Below are positions 51,677 through 60,065 of a stretch of 64,000 nucleotides of DNA, piece after piece. The stretch spans positions 16,382 through 80,381 of the forward strand of contig CAYOPZ010000012.1 of NCBI GenBank assembly GCA_964406005.1, in the 5' to 3' direction. Origin of the DNA: CAYOPZ01 sp964406005. GTDB taxonomy: Bacteria > Bacteroidota > Bacteroidia > Bacteroidales > SM23-62. The notes under the pieces were generated by a model. That model saw only the letters and a program-made list of their open reading frames with translations, did not search any database and had not been told where the DNA came from. The position numbers were made by a program, and so were the translations under genes. Position 1 is the stretch's first letter, and every line of letters begins with the position of its first letter.

Positions 51677-52387
51677 TTACAATGAGATTCCGAAAACAAG
51701 ATGAATTTGCTTTGCCTCCGGGTTTGTAATAAGGGAAGCCGAAACGGGAAGTGTAAAATTTTCAGTAACAGGGATTTCCCTGCTTGCGGAAATGCCCAGA
51801 TTCACGACACCGAAATCGCCGTCACTGGTGTAAATACCGTTCCCCGCACCTACAAAAATGTCGAGGATTGAAAATGAATAACCCAGTTCCGCATACAGTG
51901 AATTATCATCATCATTCACCAGATTCATACCCAGTGTCAATGTAAGCGGGAGATCCTCCAGTCCGTCGAAGGAAACCATCCCTTCGATCACATGACCCGT
52001 AGTGTCGCTTCCATAATCGAAATAATTGTAATTATAATCTGATTCCTGGGGAAAGAAATAATCCGTAACCCCAAGCGTGATCATGTCGGCAACGGTGAAT
52101 GATGCATACAGGTCCATTTCCTGAATGCCCATGAAATTGGCCGTGCTGAACGAGGTTGTATAGGCCCCCCAGGCACCGATGGCAAAATTGCCGGCTCCGA
52201 ATTCCAGATAAGGCTGTATGCTGGGAGACGCTCCATAATCCAAACCTCTCCACACGTAACGGCTCATAAAGTCGGCACCGATACTGATGGGAGATTCTTC
52301 TTCCTGCGCTTTGGCTGCTCCGGTTGCAAGGATCAGGATCACAGACAGGAAAACAAATGAAGACAGAATTCTTTTCATAATACGCAT
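51677..52387 (-). CDS. TorF-like putative outer-membrane porin
   Basis: The 236-residue protein has a signal peptide (ending GAAKAQ) and the typical ISIGADFMSRYVWRGLDYGASPSIQPYLEF opening of TorF/Gcw_chp-type proteins. Beta-strands follow up to the terminal IHLVFGISL. Such proteins often lie beside PII/Amt genes, which fits the layout here, and may let small nitrogen compounds pass the outer membrane; that role is inferred. Upstream is a very AT-rich region. Confidence 0.8.
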   Translation of the reverse strand: MRIMKRILSSFVFLSVILILATGAAKAQEEESPISIGADFMSRYVWRGLDYGASPSIQPYLEFGAGNFAIGAWGAYTTSFSTANFMGIQEMDLYASFTVADMITLGVTDYFFPQESDYNYNYFDYGSDTTGHVIEGMVSFDGLEDLPLTLTLGMNLVNDDDNSLYAELGYSFSILDIFVGAGNGIYTSDGDFGVVNLGISASREIPVTENFTLPVSASLITNPEAKQIHLVFGISL

Positions 52388-52440
52388 GATTTTTGATTAA
52401 TAACTTAATTCGCCGCAAAACTATATAAAAAAAAATTAAA

Positions 52441-52510
52441 CCCCCTAATATTTTTATAAAAAATCAATAAAAATATATTTTTATTATATATAGCCTGAAT
52501 AAATAGGGGG
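52441..52510. other. AT-rich segment bounded by CCCCCTA/TAGGGGG inverted ends
   Basis: CCCCCTA (52441-52447) and TAGGGGG (52504-52510) flank about 56 bp that are nearly all A and T. The segment lies in the 247-bp gap upstream of the porin-PII-amt genes (minus strand). It may be a promoter/upstream-element region or a protein-bound bend. No gene is present. Confidence 0.4.
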
Positions 52511-52634
52511 ATAATAGAAAAATAATATACATTATTATTTTGAATTTTATCAATAGGGTAGAATGGAATCCAGGCCGGGAAATCTTTCACCCGGCACACC
52601 TTCAGACATACCGAAAAGACCGGCAGGTCCCGTA

Positions 52635-55322
52635 TTAGAAATCAATGTCGATTACATGCTGATCCCTTGAGTCCGAAGAAATCAGCCCGGTAAGTGTTTG
52701 TTGTTGATTTGTTCCGGGTTCTCCCACGGTCACCGAATAGGTCCCGGCCCGGAAGACATGTGGCTGGTATTCATAGTTTCGTATCCTGAGGGTATAGATG
52801 GTTTCCCCTGTGATTTCATTTATTACCTGTATGACAGGAGGGCGGTCAAGCCCGCTGATACGAAACACAGGAAGCCATCCTGACGGTTCCCTGGCATAAT
52901 TGTCCTGCATTTGCAATGTAACGGGCCATCCGGGGTATTGCTCCGCATTGATGGAACCGGGATCGGTATGGCGGGGCCAGCATTCCAGGGTGATCAACTG
53001 GGTGTTCCGGTTCAATCTTACGATGCCGTATCCAGGTGCCCTGTCATAAAGTACAGCAGGTACCTTCTCCGAAATATAGGGATTGGATACCGCCATGACC
53101 GTCACCTTGTTCCCCAGGCCATCCGTAAATCTTCCGGTATAGGGAGGCATGTCTTCCATATGGTTTTCTCCGGGAGAGGAAGGGAACCAGCCCCTGGGAA
53201 GGGGATTGGCGATGGCGGGGGCTGAGAATGAACAACCGGCATCTTCCCAGTCATCAATTCCATGATGCACGACACTTCCAAAGTTCAGGTCCCCCCCGAT
53301 CATGAGGGCGAATCCTTTCCTGAGCTCACCGATGGCTTTATCCCTGCCGGTTTGGGGCCAGCCATCCGAACCCAGATCCTTTGCCTTGATGTAATTTCCC
53401 GGAACCTCCCCCCTTGGCAGAGGTTGCAGACCGGGCATCCCGGAATCCGTCATAAAAGTATCCGGAAAGGAGGATAAACCGGCAAAGATTGACTGACTTA
53501 TGGCGACCTTCATGTCCGCTCCCTTCCAGTTACCTGCCCATTCGCGGAGAAAGGCAAGCTGCCTTTCACCCAGCAGGGAAGCGTCGGGAGAATCAAGCAT
53601 ACGGGCTGTAATGATTTTTGTCTGCGGAAATCCGGAGATGATCCTTAACCCGGGATGTATTTCTGCAGGTGCGGACTTAAATTTACGGTCTTCCAGAACG
53701 GCCCAGCTTATTCTTCCATAGCTGAGATTGCAGTAAAATACGCCAATGCCCTGTTCTGCGGGTTCAGGATCATAAGGATCCGGCAGGTGACCCGTCTGTG
53801 TGCGCTGTACCATGTTAACGAATGCGGCACTCATTCTGTATCCACCCTGGTCCTCCTGCCAGCGGGCTTCCCGGTCCTGATCAGGTCGGGGATACATTCC
53901 CCCGTCCGGTATTTCCGGAGCCCTTATCCCGCCCGAGCCCCAAAGGTTACTTTGATATACATCATGATTGCCCGGAATGGTTACCGTGGGAATATTCCTG
54001 GTAAGATTTCCATGAGCCCATAAGAACAGGTACCATTTATAAAGGTAATCGAGTTCGGAATTTCCCTCGGTACTGTAGTCCGGGGGTGTCGGGCTGTCCT
54101 CGTATACATTGTTGCCCGTGAAGACCAGAAGATCCGGGTCGTGCTTTGCCACAAAATCTGTCAGCTCCTCATGGGGGAACCAGATGTGATCGAAATTGAA
54201 ATTTTCCTTTCCTATGGGCTCCTGTGTGTTGCTGTTTCCTGTGAATACTGCCGCTACAATTACCTCCTTATCCACAGGATCCCTTACAATGGTCCCGTAA
54301 TGGTAACAGGGCACTCTGGTCCCCTTGTCATTTAAAACATGGTAAACGACCCTGTAATCATGCGGCATTCCGGATTTCCAGCCTTCGATTTTAAATCCTG
54401 CCGTGTAACCCGGTTTCTGAATCTGGCTGCCTGCCGCGTTGATCCATTTCCCGGATTCCCTGTCCATCAGCTGCAGTTCGACTTCAGGTTCGTCCGATTC
54501 TCCGACAGGCGGCATCTGTGCTGTCATCTTGAGTATGTTGTCACTGATCGTGTATTGAGTGCCCATAACGGGACCGTAAATCTGGTCTTTGTTGTATTTT
54601 ACTTTTGTTCCTCTTATTTTCCATTGACTGAAACCGAAATGTCCGCCATTGGAAATGATGGCCAGATTACCGCCCAGATCCCGGTTTTTTCCAAGAGATA
54701 CCTGTAAACGGTTATATTGTGTTTTTCCGTCAGATGACCCGGCCGTTATTATGATGTCGTATTCTCCTCCCCGCGGGACCAGTTCAAGGGATAGCAACAG
54801 TTTTTCATACTGTTCCGGATGGAAAGGATTTTCGGCTTCCGCCCTGGCAATAATGGAATTGTCTGAGTTGTCGATCAACAACAATTCACCCCTCAGATTG
54901 AATGCGGCGATCAAACCGCCATGGTTTCCACATGCTCCGTGAATTAAGGCCCTTCGCCTGAAATCCATATCTTCGGTACCTGCACCCAGGAGAAATCCCC
55001 CGTAAACCAGGCCGGCATCCCGGTTTATGGCTTTTACCAGGTCGGTTTCGATGCGCATGCTCAGGGAGCCGGGTCGCTGTGTAAGATAATGCGTTAATAT
55101 GTGCAGTGTACGTTTTTCCCCGGTCCCGTTTATGCATTCCAGCCGGCCTTTATGTATGCACCAGTCCTGCAGCCGGTTTGCCCAGAACTCGGGTCCGATC
55201 CAGATACGGTCTGGCTGCAGGTTCCAGCAGGAATCAAATGGCTTTGTTTCGGCGGTTCGCTGACAGCCTGAAAAAGTAAGTATCAGAAAAAACAGAATGT
55301 TCGTTCTGAATAGATAATTCAT
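52635..55322 (-). CDS. Lipoprotein with degenerate PhoD/metallophosphatase-like domain
   Basis: The 895-residue protein has a lipoprotein signal (LILTFSGCQRTAE) and a beta-rich N-terminal half. A region from about residue 350 resembles the PhoD-like calcineurin fold: WFPHEELTDFVAKHDPDLLVFTGNN (403-405), IPGNHDVYQ (GNHD 451-454) and MIGGDLNFGSVVHHG (676-690). In relatives the second motif is GDQ and the later one GDQH; here they are GNN and GDLN. The first D-x-H is also not visible (FTGNSNT), so several metal ligands are missing. Activity may be lost or changed. It precedes a zinc dehydrogenase gene on the same strand (9-nt gap). Confidence 0.75.
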   Translation of the reverse strand: MNYLFRTNILFFLILTFSGCQRTAETKPFDSCWNLQPDRIWIGPEFWANRLQDWCIHKGRLECINGTGEKRTLHILTHYLTQRPGSLSMRIETDLVKAINRDAGLVYGGFLLGAGTEDMDFRRRALIHGACGNHGGLIAAFNLRGELLLIDNSDNSIIARAEAENPFHPEQYEKLLLSLELVPRGGEYDIIITAGSSDGKTQYNRLQVSLGKNRDLGGNLAIISNGGHFGFSQWKIRGTKVKYNKDQIYGPVMGTQYTISDNILKMTAQMPPVGESDEPEVELQLMDRESGKWINAAGSQIQKPGYTAGFKIEGWKSGMPHDYRVVYHVLNDKGTRVPCYHYGTIVRDPVDKEVIVAAVFTGNSNTQEPIGKENFNFDHIWFPHEELTDFVAKHDPDLLVFTGNNVYEDSPTPPDYSTEGNSELDYLYKWYLFLWAHGNLTRNIPTVTIPGNHDVYQSNLWGSGGIRAPEIPDGGMYPRPDQDREARWQEDQGGYRMSAAFVNMVQRTQTGHLPDPYDPEPAEQGIGVFYCNLSYGRISWAVLEDRKFKSAPAEIHPGLRIISGFPQTKIITARMLDSPDASLLGERQLAFLREWAGNWKGADMKVAISQSIFAGLSSFPDTFMTDSGMPGLQPLPRGEVPGNYIKAKDLGSDGWPQTGRDKAIGELRKGFALMIGGDLNFGSVVHHGIDDWEDAGCSFSAPAIANPLPRGWFPSSPGENHMEDMPPYTGRFTDGLGNKVTVMAVSNPYISEKVPAVLYDRAPGYGIVRLNRNTQLITLECWPRHTDPGSINAEQYPGWPVTLQMQDNYAREPSGWLPVFRISGLDRPPVIQVINEITGETIYTLRIRNYEYQPHVFRAGTYSVTVGEPGTNQQQTLTGLISSDSRDQHVIDIDF

Positions 55323-55331
55323 AGTAACCGT

Positions 55332-56396
55332 TTAAGGCAATGTAACCATGGCTTTCATCACCCCGTCGTCATAACGGGCAACGAGGTCAAAGGCTTCTCC
55401 TGCCCCGGGAAACGGAAATTCATGGGTGATCAGGGAGCCGGCGTCAATGCTTCCGCCGGCAATCGTGTCAATTGCTTTTCCCAGGCAGTTGTTCTGTCTC
55501 CGTACGTTCTGCAGGCAGATTTCCTTCCTGCGGACCCTGTCTGCTGCAAAGATCCAGTTGTCGAATTCCGGGATGCCAACGATAAGTATCTTTCCCCCCG
55601 GTCTGAGCAATTCAACTGCCTGGTCCATTGCTTCCTGTTTTCCACAGCATTCAAAAATCAAATCGACACCCGGGGGCTTCTCTGACAGAATATCCCGGAC
55701 GACATCCTGCTGATCCGGGTTGCCCGTCCAGTCGGCACCGGCAAGAGAAGCCTTCTCAAGACGGCCGGGAATGAGGTCGGTTGCATAAATCCCGGCAACA
55801 TCCTGTGTCCGGGCATACATGATAATGCCCATACCAATGGGACCGCTTCCAAGGACGGCTACATTCTTGCCCTTGAGCGATCCGGCGAGCTGGGTGGCAT
55901 AAATATCGATTGACAGTGGTTCGGCAAGGCACCCGAGCCTTGAATCCATTCCTTCGGGAAGCGGGAAACAACATTGTTCCGGCATGACGATCCACTCCGA
56001 AAGGAGACCGTCGGACTGCCCCGGACTGCCCAGAAAGCTCAGGTTCCGGCAGGTGTTAAACCGGCCCTCCCTGCACTGGTCGCACTGGCCACAGGATATG
56101 GCCGGTTCAATTGCAATAAGGTCGCCTTTCCTCACCCTGCTGACAGCTTCACCTGCCTTTTCCACAACTCCGCAACCTTCATGGCCGGGAACAAATGGAA
56201 ACCGTACAGGGGTATCGCCGATCTGCCCGGTTTTATACAGATGCATGTCGGAGCCACAGACGCCCATATGAAGCATCCGTATCAGGACATCCGTATCCCT
56301 GCGTATGACCGGAACGGCTGTTTCAATCATCTTAAGTTCCCGGATCCCTGTAAGGGCCATAGACTTCATTCCGTTCCAATGTTTAATGCATTGCAC
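55332..56396 (-). CDS. Zinc-dependent medium-chain alcohol/polyol dehydrogenase
   Basis: The 354-residue enzyme has catalytic zinc ligands in GVCGSDMHLY and PGHEGCGVV and the structural zinc set CGQCDQCREGRFNTC. The Rossmann fold starts VAVLGSGPIGMGIIMYA. It belongs with threonine/sorbitol/galactitol-phosphate-type dehydrogenases; the real substrate is uncertain. Met10 (MKSMALTG, position 56369) is a likely alternative start, since the first nine residues do not look conserved. Its stop is 9 nt from the start of the phosphatase-like lipoprotein gene, suggesting one operon. Confidence 0.9.
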   Translation of the reverse strand: MQCIKHWNGMKSMALTGIRELKMIETAVPVIRRDTDVLIRMLHMGVCGSDMHLYKTGQIGDTPVRFPFVPGHEGCGVVEKAGEAVSRVRKGDLIAIEPAISCGQCDQCREGRFNTCRNLSFLGSPGQSDGLLSEWIVMPEQCCFPLPEGMDSRLGCLAEPLSIDIYATQLAGSLKGKNVAVLGSGPIGMGIIMYARTQDVAGIYATDLIPGRLEKASLAGADWTGNPDQQDVVRDILSEKPPGVDLIFECCGKQEAMDQAVELLRPGGKILIVGIPEFDNWIFAADRVRRKEICLQNVRRQNNCLGKAIDTIAGGSIDAGSLITHEFPFPGAGEAFDLVARYDDGVMKAMVTLP

Positions 56397-56510
56397 TAAA
56401 CTACTTTAAAAATTTTTAACCTGATAAATTCTCACCAATAAAAATTATCTTTATGGAAATGTTTGACCGGGTGATCCCGGGAAGAAATACCGTAATAAGA
56501 ATTCCGTATC

Positions 56511-57467
56511 ATGCATTTGTTGGATCAGTTAAAAAAGTACACTGAAGTTGTGGCCGATACGGGTGATTTTCAATCTATTGAGAGATTCAGACCTGTGGAT
56601 GGAACCACCAACCCGTCATTGATCTTTGCGGCAGCGAAAAATTTGCAGTACAGACCGCTTATCGAGGATGCCGTAGCCTTCGGAAAAGCCATGGGCGGCA
56701 CTTCTGAAGAGAAACTGGACCGGGTCATTGACAAGCTGTCGGTCAATTTTGGACTGGAAATCCTGAAAATCGTACCCAGGCGTGTATCTACGGAGGTGAA
56801 TGCCAGCCTGTCTTTCGATATCGACGGATCCGTGGCAAAGGCCAGAAAGCTGATCTCCATGTACGGGGAAGCCGGCATTCCGAAAGAAAAGATACTTATC
56901 AAGGTTGCCAGCACCTGGGAAGGAATCAAGGCTGCCGGGATACTTGAACGGGAAGGCATACATTGCAACCTGACCCTCCTGTTCAGCATGCCGCAGGCCA
57001 TTGCATGTGCTGAAGCAGGGGTGCAGCTGATATCCCCCTTCGTAGGAAGGATTTATGACTGGCATAAGAAGGAAAGGGGCGTGGATCATATACCCGGTAC
57101 CGAAGATCCGGGTGTACTTTCCCTGAAGGAAATTTACAATTATTATAAAAAGTTTGGGTACAAAACCGAGGTTATGGGCGCCAGTTTCCGCAACACCGAG
57201 GAGATCATTGAACTTACGGGTTGCGACCTGCTGACCATATCACCGGCATTGCTGGCCGAACTTGAAAGTATGACAGGTGAACTGGAGCCCAGGCTGAAGA
57301 TTGAGGATGCAATGAAATCGGATGTGGAAAAAACCCATCTGGATGAAAAAACGTTTCGCTGGCTGCTGAATGAAAATGCCATGGCAACGGAAAAACTGTC
57401 GGAAGGGATCAGACGTTTTAATGCAGATCTCGACAAGCTTAAAAAAATGGCACTGGAATACATGTAA
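56511..57467 (+). CDS. tal: Transaldolase (TalB type)
   Basis: The 318-residue enzyme matches the usual length of TalB. Key parts are [10 protein letters not shown] (30-39), and the Schiff-base lysine K131 in [31 protein letters not shown] and [11 protein letters not shown] follow. It moves dihydroxyacetone units between sugar phosphates in the pentose phosphate pathway. It is the first gene of a three-gene row with a SIS sugar isomerase and a PfkB kinase. Confidence 0.96.
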   Translation: MHLLDQLKKYTEVVADTGDFQSIERFRPVDGTTNPSLIFAAAKNLQYRPLIEDAVAFGKAMGGTSEEKLDRVIDKLSVNFGLEILKIVPRRVSTEVNASLSFDIDGSVAKARKLISMYGEAGIPKEKILIKVASTWEGIKAAGILEREGIHCNLTLLFSMPQAIACAEAGVQLISPFVGRIYDWHKKERGVDHIPGTEDPGVLSLKEIYNYYKKFGYKTEVMGASFRNTEEIIELTGCDLLTISPALLAELESMTGELEPRLKIEDAMKSDVEKTHLDEKTFRWLLNENAMATEKLSEGIRRFNADLDKLKKMALEYM

Positions 57468-57477
57468 ACGATCCATC

Positions 57478-58077
57478 ATGCTGGAAGAAATAAAGACGTT
57501 GCTGGACAAGGAATCAAGGGCCATTCTGAACATCCCTGCAACAGACGCTTTCATAAGAGCCACCGATCTGATCTACAGCCATGTGCATGAACAGAAAGGA
57601 AAAATGATCTGCAGCGGCATGGGAAAGGCAGGGCAGATTGCAGTAAATATTGCCACGACCTTCAGTTCAACGGGTACGCCTGCGGTATTTCTGCATCCCA
57701 GTGACGCCCAGCACGGAGATCTCGGAGTGATACAGGAAAAGGATGTCCTGCTTCTGATAAGCAACTCGGGAAAGACCCGGGAAATTCTTGAATTAATAAA
57801 CCTGGCGAAAAATCTGCATGCATCCCTGCCGCTGATTGTCATCAGCGGAAATGCGGAAAGTGTACTGGCCGAAAAAGCAGATATCCTTCTGCATACAGGG
57901 AGCCCCGAGGAAGTTTGTCCCCTGAAGCTGACACCAACGACCTCCACCACAACAATGACGGTGATCGGTGATATACTGGTTGTATTGCAGATGAAGAAGA
58001 TCGGGTTTACCGCGGAAGATTATTCCCGCCGGCATCATGGCGGATATCTCGGCCACAAGTCCCGTAATTCAAAATAG
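57478..58077 (+). CDS. SIS-domain sugar-phosphate isomerase (KpsF/GutQ-like, without CBS domains)
   Basis: The 199-residue product from ATG 57478 (MLEEIKTLLDKESRAI) has one SIS domain: MICSGMGKAGQIAVNIATTFSSTGTPAVFLHPSDAQHGDLG, then LLISNSGKTREIL and CPLKLTPTTSTTTMTVIGDIL. These are close to arabinose-5-phosphate isomerases. The CBS pair found in full-length KpsF/KdsD (about 320 residues) is missing, as in short paralogues. It lies 10 nt after transaldolase and overlaps the PfkB kinase by 41 nt. Arabinose-5-phosphate or another ketose/aldose phosphate is the likely substrate; 6-phospho-3-hexuloisomerase is an alternative. Confidence 0.87.
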   Translation: MLEEIKTLLDKESRAILNIPATDAFIRATDLIYSHVHEQKGKMICSGMGKAGQIAVNIATTFSSTGTPAVFLHPSDAQHGDLGVIQEKDVLLLISNSGKTREILELINLAKNLHASLPLIVISGNAESVLAEKADILLHTGSPEEVCPLKLTPTTSTTTMTVIGDILVVLQMKKIGFTAEDYSRRHHGGYLGHKSRNSK

Positions 58078-59005
58078 CCTGAAGGTGAGGCAGGTTTACG
58101 GATTCGGGGAAACGGTTTTTGATATCATTTTCAAGGAAGGAGACCCGGTTGCAGCCAGGCCCGGAGGTTCCGTACTCAATTCTTTTGTATCCCTGGGAAG
58201 GCTCGGATGGAGTCCGAATTTCATCAGTGAGTACGGAACGGACGATGTAGGGGATATCATAGATAAGTATCTGACGGATAACGGTGTTCTTACTGATTGT
58301 GTAAACCGGTTCCGGACGGGACAGTCGGCCATTGCACTTGCTTTCCTTGATTCAGGGAACAACGCCGTTTATTCCTTTTATAAGAATTTCCCGGATAAAA
58401 GACTGCAGGAGCTTCCGGACGGTATACGGAAAGACGATATCATCCTGTTCGGTTCTATCTATGCAAGTAATTCCGTTGTCAGGGAGTCCGTCATGAAATT
58501 GCTTGAAACGGGCAGGGAAAGGGGAGCACTGATCCTCTATGATCCGAACTTCAGAAGAAACCACCAGGCTGAACTGGGGGAATTGAAACCCAGGATCATC
58601 GAGAATATCGAGTATTCGGATATCATAAGGGGGTCGGAAGAGGATTTTCGGCTGATCTTCGGAATCCGGGATCCGGATGAAATTCCCCGGCATTTTAACA
58701 TTGGATCGAAGATCCTGATATGTACGAGGAGCCGGGAAGCAGTGAGGGCATATGCAGGCGGCACCAGCCTGGAAATGCCCGTGGAGCAGATCACCCCTGT
58801 CAGCACCATTGGAGCAGGCGACAATTTCAATGCCGGTATCATTCATTACCTGCTGTCAAAAGGGATAACGCGCGAGCAGGCCATAGATCCTGATCCCCGG
58901 GATGTGAAGGAAATGATCCGCACAGGCATACGGTTTGCCACGCATGTATGCTTTTCATATGACAACCATATCTCGGTGGATTTTGCCGCTTCAGAGTCGG
59001 TATAA
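58037..59005 (+). CDS. PfkB-family carbohydrate kinase
   Basis: The 322-residue protein has the ribokinase-type fold with GETVFDIIF near the N-terminus, the glycine-rich RPGGSVLNSFVSLGRLG (about residues 37-53) and the catalytic TIGAGDNFNAG with D262. The substrate (fructose, a sugar acid or nucleoside) is not evident. The ATG at 58037 gives a 41-nt overlap with the SIS gene; a GTG at 58085 (VRQVYGFGE) would start right at the fold and avoid the overlap. It acts in the same sugar-phosphate row as transaldolase. Confidence 0.9.
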   Translation: MADISATSPVIQNSLKVRQVYGFGETVFDIIFKEGDPVAARPGGSVLNSFVSLGRLGWSPNFISEYGTDDVGDIIDKYLTDNGVLTDCVNRFRTGQSAIALAFLDSGNNAVYSFYKNFPDKRLQELPDGIRKDDIILFGSIYASNSVVRESVMKLLETGRERGALILYDPNFRRNHQAELGELKPRIIENIEYSDIIRGSEEDFRLIFGIRDPDEIPRHFNIGSKILICTRSREAVRAYAGGTSLEMPVEQITPVSTIGAGDNFNAGIIHYLLSKGITREQAIDPDPRDVKEMIRTGIRFATHVCFSYDNHISVDFAASESV

Positions 59006-59016
59006 AGGGGGCGGAA

Positions 59017-60012
59017 TTATACCAGGTCCTCATCAAGCTGTTCAAGCTTAGCATCAATGAATCCCAAATCCTCATCTGTCAGGTGCAGGGAAAGTGCTGC
59101 GGCGTTGTCTGTCAACTGGGCTTCGTTCCGGATGCCTGCAAGAACAGTTGTAATACCCGGTTTTTGGAGTGTCCAGCGGAGCGCAAGCTGTGCAAGGCTG
59201 GCATTCTTCCCCTCAGCCAGGGGTCTCAGTTCTTCAAGGAATCCGTTGATCCTTTCCATGTTGATTTTATTATAATAGCGTGAATCCGGACGGGTGTCCC
59301 CTTTTGCGAATTTCCGGCCCGGCTTCATTTTCCCGGACAGAATCCCCCGTTGCAGGGGACTGTAAGCGATGACAGAAATATCATTTTCGATGCAGAAAGG
59401 AAGCACTTCCGTTTCAATTTCTCTTCTGACCATACTGTACGGAACCTGGTTGGAAGCCAGAGGGACCACTCCCATGGCGCGTTTCGTTTCCTCTGCCGAG
59501 TAATTGCATACGCCTGCAGCAAGTATCTTCCCCTGTTGCAGTAATTTCTCTATTGCCTCCATGCTTTCCTCGATGGCGGTTGAGGGGTCCGGCCAGTGAA
59601 TCTGGTACAGATCGATGTAATCCGTTTGAAGCCTTTTGAGACTCTGTTCGCATTCATGCACGATGCCGTCTTTTCCGGCATACTTGTGCAGTTTAACAGG
59701 TCTGCCTTTGTTGTTCCGGGTGGGCATGAAAAATTGCCCGTCCGTAGTATCCCACCGCAAGCCGTACTTGGTCATGATCTGGACCCGGTCCCGTTTGGAT
59801 GCAGTGACTTCACCCACAATTTCCTCACTGAGGCCGAATCCGTATGCAGGTGCGGTATCAATGGAAGTTATCCCCATCTCGATGGAAGCCTCGATGGCCC
59901 TCACAGCCTGCTTTCTGTCGGTTCCACCCCACATCCATCCTCCGATGGCCCATGCGCCGAATGAAATCGGTGTGATTTTTACATCCGAGGTTCCAAGTCG
60001 ATTTAATTCCAT
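59017..60012 (-). CDS. Aldo/keto reductase
   Basis: The 331-residue enzyme has the AKR barrel with LGTSDVKITPISFGAWAIGGWMWGG, the catalytic region DTAPAYGFGLSEEIVGE (Asp, Tyr), and TKYGLRWD carrying the catalytic lysine. DLYQIHWPDP and the NADPH end TTVLAGIRNEAQL complete the fold. It resembles YajO/YhdN-like general stress or sugar-oxidising AKRs. It is convergent with the PfkB gene (11-nt gap) and follows the large ABC protein gene on the same strand. Confidence 0.92.
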   Translation of the reverse strand: MELNRLGTSDVKITPISFGAWAIGGWMWGGTDRKQAVRAIEASIEMGITSIDTAPAYGFGLSEEIVGEVTASKRDRVQIMTKYGLRWDTTDGQFFMPTRNNKGRPVKLHKYAGKDGIVHECEQSLKRLQTDYIDLYQIHWPDPSTAIEESMEAIEKLLQQGKILAAGVCNYSAEETKRAMGVVPLASNQVPYSMVRREIETEVLPFCIENDISVIAYSPLQRGILSGKMKPGRKFAKGDTRPDSRYYNKINMERINGFLEELRPLAEGKNASLAQLALRWTLQKPGITTVLAGIRNEAQLTDNAAALSLHLTDEDLGFIDAKLEQLDEDLV

Positions 60013-60065
60013 AGCTTATTTATTCTGTTAATGTTGCTGGCAGGACATATCAACCATACCGACTT

